From the NCBI GenBank assembly GCA_030841035.1, contig JAVEDI010000102.1:1-51953 (forward strand): a DNA stretch of 51,953 nucleotides. The letters run 5' to 3'. The translations under genes and the position numbers were made by a program. The DNA comes from Actinomycetota bacterium (lineage in GTDB: Bacteria > Actinomycetota > Actinomycetes > JACCUZ01). Of the stretch, positions 1 through 9,703 are shown piece by piece; position 1 is the stretch's first letter; the number at the start of each line of letters is the position of its first letter. The notes under the pieces are model-generated. The model searched no databases, was not told where the DNA came from, and worked only from the letters and a program-made list of their open reading frames with translations.

Positions 1-1
1 G

Positions 2-2830
2 CTCGAGAGCCTGCGCCAGGTCGAGTCGGACGTCTTCAAGGGACACACGATCGACACGACGTGGCCGGTCGAAGAAGGCGTCGACGGTCTCGAGAAGGCC
101 GTCGAGCGCATCTGCGCAGAGGCCGACGACGCACTCGCGGGCGGCGCGAACATTCTCATTCTCTCCGACCGCGCGATGGGACCGGAGCGCGTTGCGATGC
201 CGTCGCTGCTCGCTGTCGGCGCCGTGCATCACCACCTGGTGCGCGCCGGCACGCGCCTGCAGGCAGGCCTGATCGTCGAGTCGGGCGAGCCGCGCAGCGT
301 GCAGAGCGTCGCCGTGCTGATCGGCTACGGCGCCGCCGCCGTGAACCCGTACCTGATGCTCGCCACGATCTCCGAGCTCGTGCGCGAGGGACGGCTGGAG
401 CTCGACGCCGAGGAAGCGAAGGCACGTGCCGTCAAGGCGGTTGGCAAGGGCCTGCTCAAGACGATCTCGAAGATGGGGATCTCGACCATCTCCTCCTACT
501 GCGGCGCGCAAATCTTCGAGGCGGTCGGGCTGTCGACCGAGCTCGTCGACAAGCACTTCACCGGCACGCCGTCGCGCATCGGCGGGATCGGCCTGGCCGA
601 GCTCGCCGAAGGGGCGCTGCTCAGACATGCGCGTGCCTACCCGGGCGTCGCGGGCGAGCTGCTGCCGGTCGTCGGCCTCTATGCATGGCGGCGCGACGGC
701 GAGCACCACCAGTGGAACCCCGACACGATCGCGCTCCTGCAGCATGCGGTGCGCGGCGGCGGGGCGAAGACCTTCGAGGAGTACTCGGCGACGGTCAACG
801 CCGAGTCGGCGCGCCGCTCGACGCTGCGGGGGCTGATGCGCTTCAGGACGCGCGCCGACGGCGGCATCCCGCTCGACGAGGTCGAGCCCGCGACCGAGAT
901 CGTCAAGCGGTTCTCGACGGGCGCAATGTCGCTCGGCTCGCTTTCGCGCGAGGCGCACGAGACGCTCGCCGTCGCGATGAACCGCATCGGCGGCCGCTCG
1001 AACACCGGCGAGGGGGGAGAGGATCCGGTGCGCTTCACCGACGAGCGCCGCTCGAAGATCAAGCAGGTCGCGTCGGGCCGCTTCGGGGTGAACATCGACT
1101 ACCTGACGAATGCCGACGAGCTCCAGATCAAGATGGCGCAGGGCGCGAAGCCCGGCGAAGGCGGCCAGCTGCCGGGGCACAAGGTCGACCGCTACATCGC
1201 GGGCGTGCGCTTCACGACGCCGGGCGTCGGCCTCATCTCGCCGCCGCCGCACCACGACATCTACTCGATCGAAGATCTCAAGCAGCTGATCTACGACCTG
1301 CGCTGCGCGAACCCCGAAGCGCGCATCTCGGTGAAGCTCGTCTCCGAGGTCGGCGTCGGCACGGTGGCCGCCGGCGTCGCGAAGGCGGGGGCCGACCACG
1401 TGCTGATCTCAGGACACGAGGGCGGCACGGGAGCCGCGCCGATGTCGTCGATCCTGCACGCCGGCATCCCGTGGGAGATCGGCCTCGCGGAGACGCAGCA
1501 GACGCTCGTGATGAACAAGCTGCGCGACCGCATCGTCGTGCAGACCGACGGCCAGCTCAAGACCGGCCGTGACGTCGTCATCGCCGCCCTGCTGGGCGCG
1601 GAGGAGTTCGGCTTCGCCACGGCCCCGCTCGTGGTGAGCGGCTGCATCATGATGCGCGTCTGCCACCTCGACACCTGCCCGGTCGGTGTCGCGACGCAGA
1701 ACCCGGCGCTGCGCAAGCGGTTCTCGGGCAAGCCGGAGTTCGTCGAGACGTTCTTCACCTACATCGCCGAGGAGGTGCGAGAGCACCTCGCGGCGCTCGG
1801 TTTGCGCAGCGTCGCCGAGGCGGTCGGCCAGGCCGAGCTGCTCGACACCTCCCGGGCGGTCCAGCACTGGAAGGCTCAGGGTCTGGACCTCTCACCGGTC
1901 CTGCACGTGCCCGACCTGCCCGAGGGCACGCCGCGGCGCTGCGTCACCAAGCAGGACCACGGCCTCGAGAAGGCCCTGGACAACGAGCTGATCGCTCGCG
2001 CCGACGACGCCCTGCAGTCGGGCCGGCCGGTGCGCTTCGAGGTGCCGGTCCGCAACGTCAACCGCACCGTCGGCACCATGCTCGGCGCGGAGGTCACCCG
2101 TCGCTACGGCGGCGAGGGCCTGCCCGAGGGCACCATCGACATCACGCTCACCGGTTCGGCGGGGCAGTCCTTCGGTGCGTTCCTGCCCCGCGGCATCACG
2201 CTGCGGCTGCACGGCGACGCTAACGACTACCTCGGCAAGGGGCTCTCCGGCGGTCGCATCGTCCTGCGGCCTGCGCTGCAGGCGCGCCTGGTGGCGGAGC
2301 GCAACGTCATCGCCGGCAACGTCCTCCTGTACGGCGCCACGGCCGGCGAGGTGTTCGTGCGCGGCCTGGTCGGCGAGCGGTTCGCCGTCCGCAACTCGGG
2401 AGCCACCGCCGTCGTCGAGGGTGTCGGCGACCACGGCTGCGAGTACATGACCGGTGGCACCGTGGTGATCCTCGGCCCCGTCGGTCGCAACCTCGCGGCC
2501 GGCATGTCGGGCGGCACCAGCTACGTGCTCGACCTGCACGAGGCGCGGCTCAACCGCGAGATGGTCGAGGTCGAGGCGCTGGACGCCGAGGACCTGGACC
2601 TGGTCCGCCATCTCGTCGGCCGGCACGTCGAGGCGACCGGCTCGACCGTGGGGGCGGCCCTGCTGGCGGCCTGGGAGGACGACCCCGGCGCCGTCGGCGG
2701 CCGGTTCTCCAAGATCATGCCGCGGGACTACAAGGCGGTGCTCGAGGCGCGGGCGGCAGCGCTGGAGGAAGGGCTGGACGCGGACGGACCGGAGGCCCTG
2801 GCCCGGATCATGGAGGCTTCTCATGGCTGA
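2..2830 (+). CDS. gltB: Glutamate synthase large subunit, C-terminal part (5' end cut by window edge)
   Basis: This is the C-terminal 942 residues of the NADPH-dependent glutamate synthase large subunit, which turns glutamine plus 2-oxoglutarate into two glutamates. The reading frame is open from base 2, so the N-terminal glutaminase domain (roughly 550 residues, judging from a usual length near 1500) lies outside. The visible part covers the end of the central domain, the FMN-binding synthase domain with the 3Fe-4S cysteines C548, C554 and C559 (motif [14 protein letters not shown]), and the C-terminal beta-helix domain rich in Gly (for example [20 protein letters not shown]). It overlaps gltD by 8 bases, so the two are probably translationally coupled. 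Codon choice changes near base 1570-1620: before it GAA and CTC are common, after it GAG and CTG dominate. Identity is very secure; the origin of the first 1.6 kb is less so. Confidence 0.97.
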   Translation, partial: LESLRQVESDVFKGHTIDTTWPVEEGVDGLEKAVERICAEADDALAGGANILILSDRAMGPERVAMPSLLAVGAVHHHLVRAGTRLQAGLIVESGEPRSVQSVAVLIGYGAAAVNPYLMLATISELVREGRLELDAEEAKARAVKAVGKGLLKTISKMGISTISSYCGAQIFEAVGLSTELVDKHFTGTPSRIGGIGLAELAEGALLRHARAYPGVAGELLPVVGLYAWRRDGEHHQWNPDTIALLQHAVRGGGAKTFEEYSATVNAESARRSTLRGLMRFRTRADGGIPLDEVEPATEIVKRFSTGAMSLGSLSREAHETLAVAMNRIGGRSNTGEGGEDPVRFTDERRSKIKQVASGRFGVNIDYLTNADELQIKMAQGAKPGEGGQLPGHKVDRYIAGVRFTTPGVGLISPPPHHDIYSIEDLKQLIYDLRCANPEARISVKLVSEVGVGTVAAGVAKAGADHVLISGHEGGTGAAPMSSILHAGIPWEIGLAETQQTLVMNKLRDRIVVQTDGQLKTGRDVVIAALLGAEEFGFATAPLVVSGCIMMRVCHLDTCPVGVATQNPALRKRFSGKPEFVETFFTYIAEEVREHLAALGLRSVAEAVGQAELLDTSRAVQHWKAQGLDLSPVLHVPDLPEGTPRRCVTKQDHGLEKALDNELIARADDALQSGRPVRFEVPVRNVNRTVGTMLGAEVTRRYGGEGLPEGTIDITLTGSAGQSFGAFLPRGITLRLHGDANDYLGKGLSGGRIVLRPALQARLVAERNVIAGNVLLYGATAGEVFVRGLVGERFAVRNSGATAVVEGVGDHGCEYMTGGTVVILGPVGRNLAAGMSGGTSYVLDLHEARLNREMVEVEALDAEDLDLVRHLVGRHVEATGSTVGAALLAAWEDDPGAVGGRFSKIMPRDYKAVLEARAAALEEGLDADGPEALARIMEASHG

Positions 2831-4280
2831 CCCGAAGGGGTTCCTCACCACGACCCACCGCGAGCTGCCGCCGCGGCGCCCCGTCGACGTACGGATCCTG
2901 GACTGGCGCGAGGTCTACCAGCCGCAGGACCCGGCCCAGCTGCACCGCCAGGCCGGTCGCTGCATGGACTGCGGCATCCCGTTCTGCCACGACGGCTGCC
3001 CCCTCGGAAACCTCATCCCCGAGTGGAACGACCTGACCTGGCGCGAGGACTGGCGGGCCGCGAGCGAGCGGCTGCACGCGACGAACAACTTCCCGGAGTT
3101 CACCGGCCGGCTCTGCCCGGCGCCCTGCGAGGGTGCGTGTGTGCTGGCCATCAACTCCGAGCCGGTGACCATCAAGCAGGTCGAGGTCTCGATCGTCGAC
3201 CGCGCCTTCGAGGAGGGCTGGGTCGCACCACAGCCCCCGGAGCGGCTGACCGGCAAGACCGTGGCGGTCGTCGGGTCCGGCCCCGCCGGGCTGGCGGCGG
3301 CTCAGCAGCTGACCCGCGCCGGCCACACCGTGGCGGTCCTGGAGCGGGCGGACGCCATCGGGGGGTTGCTGCGCTACGGCATCCCCGAGTTCAAGATGGA
3401 GAAGCGCCACCTCGACCAGCGCCTCGCGCAGATGAGCGCCGAGGGCACGCGCTTCAAGACCGGCGTCGACGTCGGGACCACCATCACGGGCACGGCGCTG
3501 CGGGCCCGCTTCGACGCGGTCGTCCTGGCCGTCGGCGCGACGGCCGCCCGAGACCTGCCGGCACCGGGTCGGGAGCTCGACGGGATCCTGCAGGCGATGG
3601 AGTTCCTGCCGCACGCCAACCGGCATGCCCAGGACCCCTCCTACCAGGTGCCGGTGAGCGCCCGCGGCAAGCACGTGGTGATCATCGGTGGCGGCGACAC
3701 CGGAGCCGACTGCCTCGGCACGGCCCACCGGCAGGGTGCCGCATCGGTCACCCAGCTGGAGATCCTGCCACGGCCCGCCGACGAGCGACCCGACACGAAC
3801 CCGTGGCCGACGTGGCCGTTGGTCTACCGCACGTCCTCGGCCCACGAGGAGGGCGGCGAGCGGGTCTACTCCGTCAGCACCACCCGCTTCGTCGGTGACG
3901 ACGACGGTGCCCTGCGCGCGATCGAGCTGGTCGAGGTCGAGATGGTGGACGGTCGTTTCGAGCCGATCGAGGGCAGCGGCCGCACCATCCCCGCCGACCT
4001 GGTGCTGCTCGCCATGGGCTTCACCGGCCCGGAGCGCGCCGGGCTGCTCGAGCAGCTGGGTGTCGAGCTGGACGGCCGCGGAAACATCGTGCGCGACGCG
4101 TCCTTCATGTCCAGCGTGCCAGGCGTCTTCGTGGCCGGTGATGCGGGACGCGGCCAGTCGCTGATCGTCTGGGCGATCGCCGAGGGACGGTCGGCCGCCG
4201 CCGGCGTCGACCGCTGGCTGTCCGGCGCGAGCGCCCTGCCCGTGCCGATCGCTGCCGGCCAGCGGCCCCTCACGGTGTAG
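2823..4280 (+). CDS. gltD: Glutamate synthase small subunit
   Basis: This is the 485-residue FAD- and NADPH-binding partner of GltB, which feeds electrons from NADPH through its flavin and Fe-S clusters to the large subunit. The N-terminal Fe-S region has the cysteine motif [13 protein letters not shown] starting at C47, followed by a second set ([11 protein letters not shown]). A first Rossmann motif [10 protein letters not shown] near residue 150 binds FAD, and a second, [11 protein letters not shown] near residue 290, binds [24 protein letters not shown] stretch near the C-terminus is the usual end of this family. The length is normal. ATG at 2823 lies inside the gltB stop region, giving the usual gltBD operon. 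Confidence 0.97.
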   Translation: MADPKGFLTTTHRELPPRRPVDVRILDWREVYQPQDPAQLHRQAGRCMDCGIPFCHDGCPLGNLIPEWNDLTWREDWRAASERLHATNNFPEFTGRLCPAPCEGACVLAINSEPVTIKQVEVSIVDRAFEEGWVAPQPPERLTGKTVAVVGSGPAGLAAAQQLTRAGHTVAVLERADAIGGLLRYGIPEFKMEKRHLDQRLAQMSAEGTRFKTGVDVGTTITGTALRARFDAVVLAVGATAARDLPAPGRELDGILQAMEFLPHANRHAQDPSYQVPVSARGKHVVIIGGGDTGADCLGTAHRQGAASVTQLEILPRPADERPDTNPWPTWPLVYRTSSAHEEGGERVYSVSTTRFVGDDDGALRAIELVEVEMVDGRFEPIEGSGRTIPADLVLLAMGFTGPERAGLLEQLGVELDGRGNIVRDASFMSSVPGVFVAGDAGRGQSLIVWAIAEGRSAAAGVDRWLSGASALPVPIAAGQRPLTV

Positions 4281-4370
4281 CAGCCCGGGGCCATCGCCAC
4301 GGTTTCACTCCTGCTGGCCGGGGCAGCGGCCCACCGTAGCCACCGACGAGAGCAGAGAGCGGGAGACGTC

Positions 4371-4919
4371 ATGAGCACCCAGCTGCAGGGCAAGACGATC
4401 GCCTTTCTCGTGGCCCCGGAGGGCATCGAGCAGGTCGAGCTCACCGAGCCGTGGAAGGCGGTCCAGGAGGCCGGGGGCACACCGCGGCTGGTGTCCACGG
4501 ACACCGGGAAGGTCCAGGCCTTCAACCACCTGGACAAGGCCGACACCTTCGATGTGGACGAGACGGTCGACGGTGCGGAGGTCGCGCAGTACGACGGCCT
4601 GGTGCTGCCCGGTGGGGTCGCGAACCCCGACTTCCTGCGCACCCAGCCCGCGGCCGTGGCGTTCGCCAAGGGGTTCTTCGACGCGGGCAAGCCGGTGGCG
4701 GCCATCTGCCACGCGCCCTGGACGCTGATCGAGGCCGGCGTGGTGCGCGGCCGGCGCATCACCTCCTGGCCCAGCCTCAAGACCGACCTGCGCAATGCCG
4801 GTGCCGACTGGGTCGACGAGGAGGTCGTGGTCTGCGAGGCGGCGCCCAGCCTCCTGATCAGCAGCCGCAAGCCCGACGACCTCAAGGCGTTCGACGCCGA
4901 GATCGTGGAGCGGATGTAG
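4371..4919 (+). CDS. DJ-1/PfpI family protein
   Basis: This 182-residue protein has the single-domain fold of the DJ-1/PfpI superfamily, and its closest resemblance is to the PfpI/YhbO type. The likely nucleophile is C113 in AICHAPW, followed by H114, and an acidic partner lies in the N-terminal EGIE stretch at E20. The loop VLPGGVANPDFLR is also typical. Members have been described as stress-related glyoxalases, deglycases or peptidases; the sequence does not show which applies. The ATG at 4371 has a GGGAG ribosome site five bases upstream. It stands alone between gltD and pyk, 90 bases after gltD, and no promoter was obvious. Confidence 0.88.
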   Translation: MSTQLQGKTIAFLVAPEGIEQVELTEPWKAVQEAGGTPRLVSTDTGKVQAFNHLDKADTFDVDETVDGAEVAQYDGLVLPGGVANPDFLRTQPAAVAFAKGFFDAGKPVAAICHAPWTLIEAGVVRGRRITSWPSLKTDLRNAGADWVDEEVVVCEAAPSLLISSRKPDDLKAFDAEIVERM

Positions 4920-5005
4920 GGCTGTCCCCGGTCCGACACGTCGGCACCGCACGGCCGGGCCGGGTCCGCGATGTGACCGGTGCGGATCACGCCACCCCGA
5001 GCCTT

Positions 5006-5011
5006 TAGGCT
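5006..5011 (+). promoter_or_regulatory. Leaderless -10 element of pyk
   Basis: TAGGCT ends six bases before the GTG start of pyk at 5018. That spacing puts the transcription start on the start codon itself, and there is no Shine-Dalgarno sequence. No clear -35 box is seen. Confidence 0.65.
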
Positions 5012-5017
5012 CGGGGG

Positions 5018-6460
5018 GTGCGCCGCGCCAAGATCGTCTGCACCTTGGGTCCCGCCACTTCCAGCGAGGAGGGGACCCGCTCCCTCGTGGCTGCGGGCAT
5101 GGACGTCGCCCGCCTGAACCTCAGCCACGGCAGCTATGCCGAGCACGAGGAGGTCTACCGGCGGGTGCGCCGCGCCTCCGACGAAGCAGGTCGAGGCGTC
5201 GGCGTCCTCGTCGACCTGCAGGGCCCCAAGATCCGGCTCGGCAACTTCGCCTCCGGCCCGGTCGACCTCAGCCGCGGCGACGAGTTCACCATCACCACGG
5301 AGGACGTCCCGGGCGACGCCCGCGAGGTCTCGACGACGTACACCGGGCTCGCGGGCGACGTGCTGGTAGGCGACCGCCTGCTCATCGACGACGGCAAGGT
5401 CGCGCTGCGCTGCCTGAGGGTCGACGGCCAGCGGGTCGTCACGACGGTCGTCGAGGGCGGGCGGGTCTCCAACCACAAGGGCATCAACCTGCCGGGCGTG
5501 GCGGTGAGTGTCCCGGCCCTGTCCGAGAAGGACCTCGAGGACCTGCGGTGGGCCCTGCACCTGCGCGCCGACATGATCGCGTTGTCGTTCGTGCGCCACG
5601 CCGACGACGTCGACCTGGTGCGTGCGGTGATGGACGAGGAGAAGGTCCGCCTCCCGGTGCTCGCCAAGATCGAGAAGCCCGAGGCCGTGGCGAACCTCGA
5701 GGCGATCGTGGCCGCGTTCGACGGCATCATGGTGGCCCGCGGCGACCTCGGGGTGGAGCTGCCGCTCGAGGACGTCCCGCTGGTGCAGCGCCGTGCGGTC
5801 GCGCTGGCCCGCCGGTCGGCCAAGCCCGTCATCGTGGCCACCCAGATGCTGGAGTCCATGATCACCTCCTCCCGACCCACGCGCGCCGAGACCTCCGATG
5901 TCGCCAACGCCGTGCTCGACGGCACCGACGCGCTGATGCTCTCCGCCGAGACCAGCGTCGGGCGGTACCCCGTCGAGGCGGTCCAGACGATGGCGCGCAT
6001 CGCCGCCAGGATCGAGGAGAACGCCCTCGGTGACATCCCACCCCTGACCGGCACGCCCCGGACGAAGGGCGGGGCCATCACGCGGGCCGCGGCCGAGGTC
6101 GGTCAGATGCTCGGCGCGCGCTACCTCGTCGCGTTCACGCAGAGCGGCGACTCGGCGCGTCGGATGTCGCGGCTGCGCTCACCGATCCCTCTGCTCGCCT
6201 TCACCCCGGAGCCGGCGGTCCGCAGTCAGCTGGCGCTCAGCTGGGGCGTCGAGACGTTCCTCACACCGTTCGTGAAGCACACCGACGAGATGGTCCGCCA
6301 GGTCGACCGGCTGCTGCTGGAGGTCGGCCGGGCCCAGCGCGGCGACCTGGTCGTCATCGTGGCAGGTAGCCCTCCGGGCGGAATCGGCTCGACCAACGCC
6401 ATGCGGGTGCACCGCATCGGCGACGCGGTCGGGTCCGCGGTGCCGGCGTACAGCGGCTAG
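5018..6460 (+). CDS. pyk: Pyruvate kinase
   Basis: Pyruvate kinase (480 residues) transfers phosphate from phosphoenolpyruvate to ADP in the last step of glycolysis. The N-terminus KIVCTLGPATSS, the substrate loop MDVARLNLSHG, the active-site lysine motif KIEKPEAVANL, the metal site MVARGDLGVELP and the signature ATQMLESMITSSRPTRAE are all present, followed by the C-terminal allosteric domain. The length is that of a normal bacterial enzyme. The GTG at 5018 was chosen because the family homology begins at once and a TAGGCT -10 lies six bases upstream, indicating a leaderless mRNA. It is followed by a tRNA gene on the other strand. Confidence 0.97.
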   Translation: MRRAKIVCTLGPATSSEEGTRSLVAAGMDVARLNLSHGSYAEHEEVYRRVRRASDEAGRGVGVLVDLQGPKIRLGNFASGPVDLSRGDEFTITTEDVPGDAREVSTTYTGLAGDVLVGDRLLIDDGKVALRCLRVDGQRVVTTVVEGGRVSNHKGINLPGVAVSVPALSEKDLEDLRWALHLRADMIALSFVRHADDVDLVRAVMDEEKVRLPVLAKIEKPEAVANLEAIVAAFDGIMVARGDLGVELPLEDVPLVQRRAVALARRSAKPVIVATQMLESMITSSRPTRAETSDVANAVLDGTDALMLSAETSVGRYPVEAVQTMARIAARIEENALGDIPPLTGTPRTKGGAITRAAAEVGQMLGARYLVAFTQSGDSARRMSRLRSPIPLLAFTPEPAVRSQLALSWGVETFLTPFVKHTDEMVRQVDRLLLEVGRAQRGDLVVIVAGSPPGGIGSTNAMRVHRIGDAVGSAVPAYSG

Positions 6461-6514
6461 GCCCTTGGGCGGCGTGCCCGGTCCGGCGGGCCCGCTGCGG
6501 CCGCCGTCGGCGGG

Positions 6515-6587
6515 TGCCCCGAGTGGGATTCGAACCCACACTGGCGGTGGTTTGAGCACCGTGCCTCTGCCGTTGGGCTATCGGGGC
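6515..6587 (-). tRNA. tRNA with anticodon CAA (Leu by anticodon), short variable loop
   Basis: Read on the minus strand, a full cloverleaf of 73 bases folds: acceptor stem GCCCCGA/TCGGGGC, D arm, anticodon stem CGGTG/CACCG with loop CTCAAAC (anticodon CAA, Leu codon TTG), a five-base variable loop CCAGT, T stem GTGGG/CCCAC with loop TTCGAAT, and discriminator A. The CCA end is not encoded (the next bases are CCC). The short variable loop is the odd point, because bacterial tRNA-Leu normally has a long variable arm. A+T-rich sequence at 6588-6623 must hold promoters for both this gene and the divergent response regulator. Confidence 0.9.
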
Positions 6588-6611
6588 GAGAGCGTCATTC
6601 TGTCATCTCGG

Positions 6612-6617
6612 TAGCCT
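6612..6617 (+). promoter_or_regulatory. Leaderless -10 element of the ANTAR regulator
   Basis: TAGCCT ends six bases before the GTG at 6624, the same geometry as at pyk. There is no ribosome site between them. Confidence 0.62.
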
Positions 6618-6623
6618 CTGACC

Positions 6624-7244
6624 GTGAGCCAGCCACCCGGTGCCGCCGCGCGTCGCGTCGTCATCGCCGAGGACGAGGCGCTGATCCGGCTCGACCTCAA
6701 GGAGATGCTCGAGGAGGAGGGCTTCAGCGTCGTGGGTGAGGCGGCCGACGGTGACCAGGCGGTGGCGCTCGCCGAGCAGCTGCGACCCGACCTCGTCGTG
6801 CTCGACGTCAAGATGCCCCGCCTCGACGGCATCTCGGCGGCGCGGCGCATCAGCGCGGCCCGCATCGCCCCCGTGGTGATCCTGACCGCGTTCTCGCAGC
6901 CCGAGCTGGTCGAGCGGGCCCGCGACGCGGGGACGATGGCCTACCTGGTCAAGCCGTTCACGAAGGCCGACCTGCTGCCTGCCGTCGAGATGGCGATGGC
7001 CCGCTACGACGAGACGGTCGCGCTGGAGGCCGAGGTCGGCGACCTGCGGGAGCGGCTGGAGGCCCGCAAGCGCATCGACCGCGCGAAGGGCCTGCTCCAG
7101 TCGCGGCACGGCCTTGACGAGGCAGCGGCGTACCGCTGGCTGCAACGAGCCTCGATGGACGGCCGTACGACGATGCGGGCGGTCGCCGAGGTCGTCATCG
7201 CCGATCTGGGTGAGCAGCGTGGCAGCGACGTTTCGTCCACGTGA
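6624..7244 (+). CDS. ANTAR-domain response regulator (PdtaR-like)
   Basis: This 206-residue cytoplasmic regulator has an N-terminal receiver domain with acidic pocket E16-D17, phosphoacceptor D61 in LVVLDVKMP, a conserved Thr in ILTAF and Lys in YLVKPF. A short coiled linker leads to a C-terminal ANTAR RNA-binding domain (about residues 145-200, KRIDRAKGLLQSRHGLDE). ANTAR proteins act as antiterminators by binding paired hairpins in nascent RNA. The architecture and position next to pyk and polA match PdtaR of mycobacteria and the equivalent Streptomyces gene. The sensor kinase is not in the window. The start is fixed by the leaderless -10 element. Confidence 0.93.
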   Translation: MSQPPGAAARRVVIAEDEALIRLDLKEMLEEEGFSVVGEAADGDQAVALAEQLRPDLVVLDVKMPRLDGISAARRISAARIAPVVILTAFSQPELVERARDAGTMAYLVKPFTKADLLPAVEMAMARYDETVALEAEVGDLRERLEARKRIDRAKGLLQSRHGLDEAAAYRWLQRASMDGRTTMRAVAEVVIADLGEQRGSDVSST

Positions 7245-7430
7245 CGCATCGCGACCCGCAGGATCCTCGGTCGTGGCCTGCTCGAAACCCAGGTCACGAA
7301 ACGCTAACAGCCACTAGGGCAATCTCCGAGTCACCTCGGCAGGGTGACGCAGTGTTGGTAGGTTCCGCTCGTCAGGTCGTAGGCCTGTGCGGTCCTCGCG
7401 GTCCGCGCTACCCCCCGAAGGAGACGGTTT

Positions 7431-8720
7431 ATGATCCGCCCCACCCCGATCTGGCGGTCACTGGCGCTACTGACTGTCGCAGGCGTGGTCCTTACCGCGT
7501 GCGGTGGCAGCAGCGGCGCGGGGACCACCACCCAGCCGAGCAAGTCCAGCAGTGCCACGAGCTCCGCGCCTGCCGCAGCCAAGGGAGACGGCCAGCTGGT
7601 GGTCGGAACCCTGCTGCCGCAGACCGGCTCGCTCGCGTTCCTCGGGCCCCCGGAGTTCGCCGGTGTCGACCTCGCGCTCAAGGACATCAACGATGCGGGT
7701 GGAGTGCTCGGCAAGCCCGTCAAGAAGTTCGACTCGGACTCCGGTGACACCTCGACGGACACCGCCTCGCAGTCGGTGGACCGCTTGCTCTCGCAGAAGG
7801 TGGACGCCATCGTCGGCGCCGCCTCCTCGAGCACGACGCTCACCGTGATCGACAAGATCACGGGCGCTGGCGTGCTGCAGATCTCGCCGGCCAACACCTC
7901 CATCGAGCTCATCGACTACCCCGACCACGGGCTGTACTTCCGCACCGCGCCGCCGGACCTGTTGCAGGGCCGCATCATCGGTGACCTGATGGCTGCCGAC
8001 GGCCACTCGACGGCCGGCATCCTGGCGCTGCAGGACTCCTACGGGACGGGGCTGGCCAAGACCGCTACCGCAGCGTTCGAGTCCTCCGGGGGCAAGGTCG
8101 TCCAGACGGTCATCTACGACCCCAAGGCCGCCAGCTTCGCCACCGAGGTGAGCAAGATCAAGGCGGCCGACCCGGAGGCGATCGTGCTGATCTCCTTCGA
8201 CGAGGTCTTCAAGATCATCCCTGAGCTGATCAAGCAGGGCATCGGTCCCCAGAACAAGAAGATCTACCTGGTCGACGGTGACCTGAAGAACTTCGGAACC
8301 AAGGACTTCCCGAAGGGCACCTTCACCGGCACCAAGGGCACGACGCCGGGCGTCCAGTCGGGCGACGCGTTCAAGAACCGCCTCAAGTCGATCAACCCCA
8401 AGCTGACCGACTTCAACTACGGCCCGGAGGCCTACGACGCCACCACTCTCGTGGCGCTCGCGGCGACCGCGGCGAAGAACGACTCCGGAGCGGCGATCGC
8501 TTCGAAGATGCAGGAGGTCAGCGCCGGCGGGGAGAAGTGCAAGTCCTACAAGGACTGCCTGGCCCTGCTGCAGGCCGGCAAGGACATCGACTACGACGGC
8601 GTGAGCGGTCCGATCGAGTTCAACTCCAAGGGTGACCCCAGCGAGGCCACCATCGGCATCTACCAGTACGGCGCCGACAACCTGTACAAGTTCATCGAGG
8701 AGAAGAGCGGCAAGGTCTGA
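7431..8720 (+). CDS. livK: Branched-chain amino acid-type ABC transporter substrate-binding lipoprotein
   Basis: This 429-residue exported binding protein begins with a lipoprotein signal peptide (positively charged MIRPTPIWR, hydrophobic core, lipobox LTAC with C24 as the anchored residue) and a Ser/Thr-rich tether. The mature part is a type I periplasmic-binding fold of the LivJ/AmiC group (GTLLPQTGSLAFLGPPEFAG, then DDAASQS-type and YGTGLA motifs). It should capture a branched-chain amino acid or similar ligand outside the membrane and hand it to LivHMGF, encoded convergently just downstream. AAGGAG lies seven bases before the ATG. A TAGGTT at 7359-7364 could be its -10. Ligand specificity cannot be read from sequence. 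Confidence 0.92.
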   Translation: MIRPTPIWRSLALLTVAGVVLTACGGSSGAGTTTQPSKSSSATSSAPAAAKGDGQLVVGTLLPQTGSLAFLGPPEFAGVDLALKDINDAGGVLGKPVKKFDSDSGDTSTDTASQSVDRLLSQKVDAIVGAASSSTTLTVIDKITGAGVLQISPANTSIELIDYPDHGLYFRTAPPDLLQGRIIGDLMAADGHSTAGILALQDSYGTGLAKTATAAFESSGGKVVQTVIYDPKAASFATEVSKIKAADPEAIVLISFDEVFKIIPELIKQGIGPQNKKIYLVDGDLKNFGTKDFPKGTFTGTKGTTPGVQSGDAFKNRLKSINPKLTDFNYGPEAYDATTLVALAATAAKNDSGAAIASKMQEVSAGGEKCKSYKDCLALLQAGKDIDYDGVSGPIEFNSKGDPSEATIGIYQYGADNLYKFIEEKSGKV

Positions 8721-8755
8721 TCCGACGTACGTCGGCTGACCACCTCGTAGCAGGC

Positions 8756-8792
8756 GACCAAGGGCCCGGCCACCACGGCCGGGCCCTTGGTC
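8756..8792. terminator. Bidirectional hairpin terminator
   Basis: A perfect 16-base-pair stem (8756-8771 with 8777-8792, arms beginning GACCAAGGGCCC) with loop ACCAC lies between the convergent livK and livF genes. There is no T tract on either strand, which is common in high-GC actinobacteria. Confidence 0.85.
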
Positions 8793-8809
8793 GTGCGCGG
8801 CTGCGAGCG

Positions 8810-9703
8810 TCAGGCCTTGGCGAGGGTGCCGAGGTAGAGCTCGATCACCTTGGGGTCGTTGATCAGGTCCTTGCCGCTCGCGGTGTAGGCGTTGCGGCCC
8901 TGGTCGAGGACGTAGCCGCGGTCGCAGATCTGCAGGCAGCGCCGGGCATTCTGCTCGACCATGATGACCGAGACGCCGGCCCGGTTGATCTGGCGGGTGC
9001 GCACGAACACCTCGTCCTGCAGGGCCGGGGACAGCCCTGCGGAGGGTTCGTCGAGCAGCAGCACCGACGGCTCCATCATCAGTGCCCGGCCCATCGCGAC
9101 CATCTGGCGTTCGCCACCGGAGAGCGAGCCCGCGCGCTGGGCCCGCCGGTCACCGAGAGCAGGGAAGAGCCCGGTCACGAAGTCGAAGCTCTGCTTGAAC
9201 TTCCTGGGCGACTGGTAGACGCCCATCTCGAGGTTCTCCTCGATGGTCAGGCTGGGGAAGACGTTGTTGGTCTGCGGGACGAAGCCGACGCCCTTGGCCA
9301 CGAGCTGGTTGGCCTTGAGCCCGGTGATGTCCTCACCGCGCAGCCGCACAGTGCCCGAGCTGACGCGGATCAGCCCGAAGATCGCCTTGAGCAGCGTCGA
9401 CTTGCCGGCGCCGTTCGGACCGATGATGCCCACGAGCTCGCCGTCGTTCACATAGAAGTCGCAGCCGTTGAGGATGTTCACGCCGGGGACGTAGCCGGCG
9501 ATGACGTCGTCGGTGCGCAGCAGTGCCTCCGTGGCGAGCCGCTCGTGCTCGCTGCGGTCGCGCCCCGAGTCCTGGGGCGAGCTGCCCAGGCCCGCCGCCT
9601 TGACGGCAGCGTCCTGCTCGGTGCCCGCGGCGGTGCCGGACGTCCGGGCGTCCGCCTCGCCGGTCACGTCTGCATCGTCGTCGGCCGGCCGGTGCGTGCT
9701 CAA
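8810..9703 (-). CDS. livF: ABC transporter ATP-binding protein LivF
   Basis: This second ATPase of the transporter has 297 residues. It has Walker A GPNGAGKST at about 95-103, Q-loop, signature LSGGERQMVAMGRAL and Walker B VLLLDEP. The first 60 residues are a charged, probably disordered extension not usual in LivF. The start is taken as TTG at 9703, which overlaps the livG stop (TTGA) and has GAGGAGG seven bases upstream; a later start would remove part of the extension only. It is last in the livHMGF operon and is followed by the shared terminator. Confidence 0.9.
   Translation of the reverse strand: MSTHRPADDDADVTGEADARTSGTAAGTEQDAAVKAAGLGSSPQDSGRDRSEHERLATEALLRTDDVIAGYVPGVNILNGCDFYVNDGELVGIIGPNGAGKSTLLKAIFGLIRVSSGTVRLRGEDITGLKANQLVAKGVGFVPQTNNVFPSLTIEENLEMGVYQSPRKFKQSFDFVTGLFPALGDRRAQRAGSLSGGERQMVAMGRALMMEPSVLLLDEPSAGLSPALQDEVFVRTRQINRAGVSVIMVEQNARRCLQICDRGYVLDQGRNAYTASGKDLINDPKVIELYLGTLAKA

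Noticed and set aside
61-1572. Long open frame of about 500 codons overlapping gltB in another frame
   Set aside because: It encodes an Arg-rich, low-complexity product typical of a shadow frame in high-GC coding DNA, while gltB in the other frame has full family motifs.
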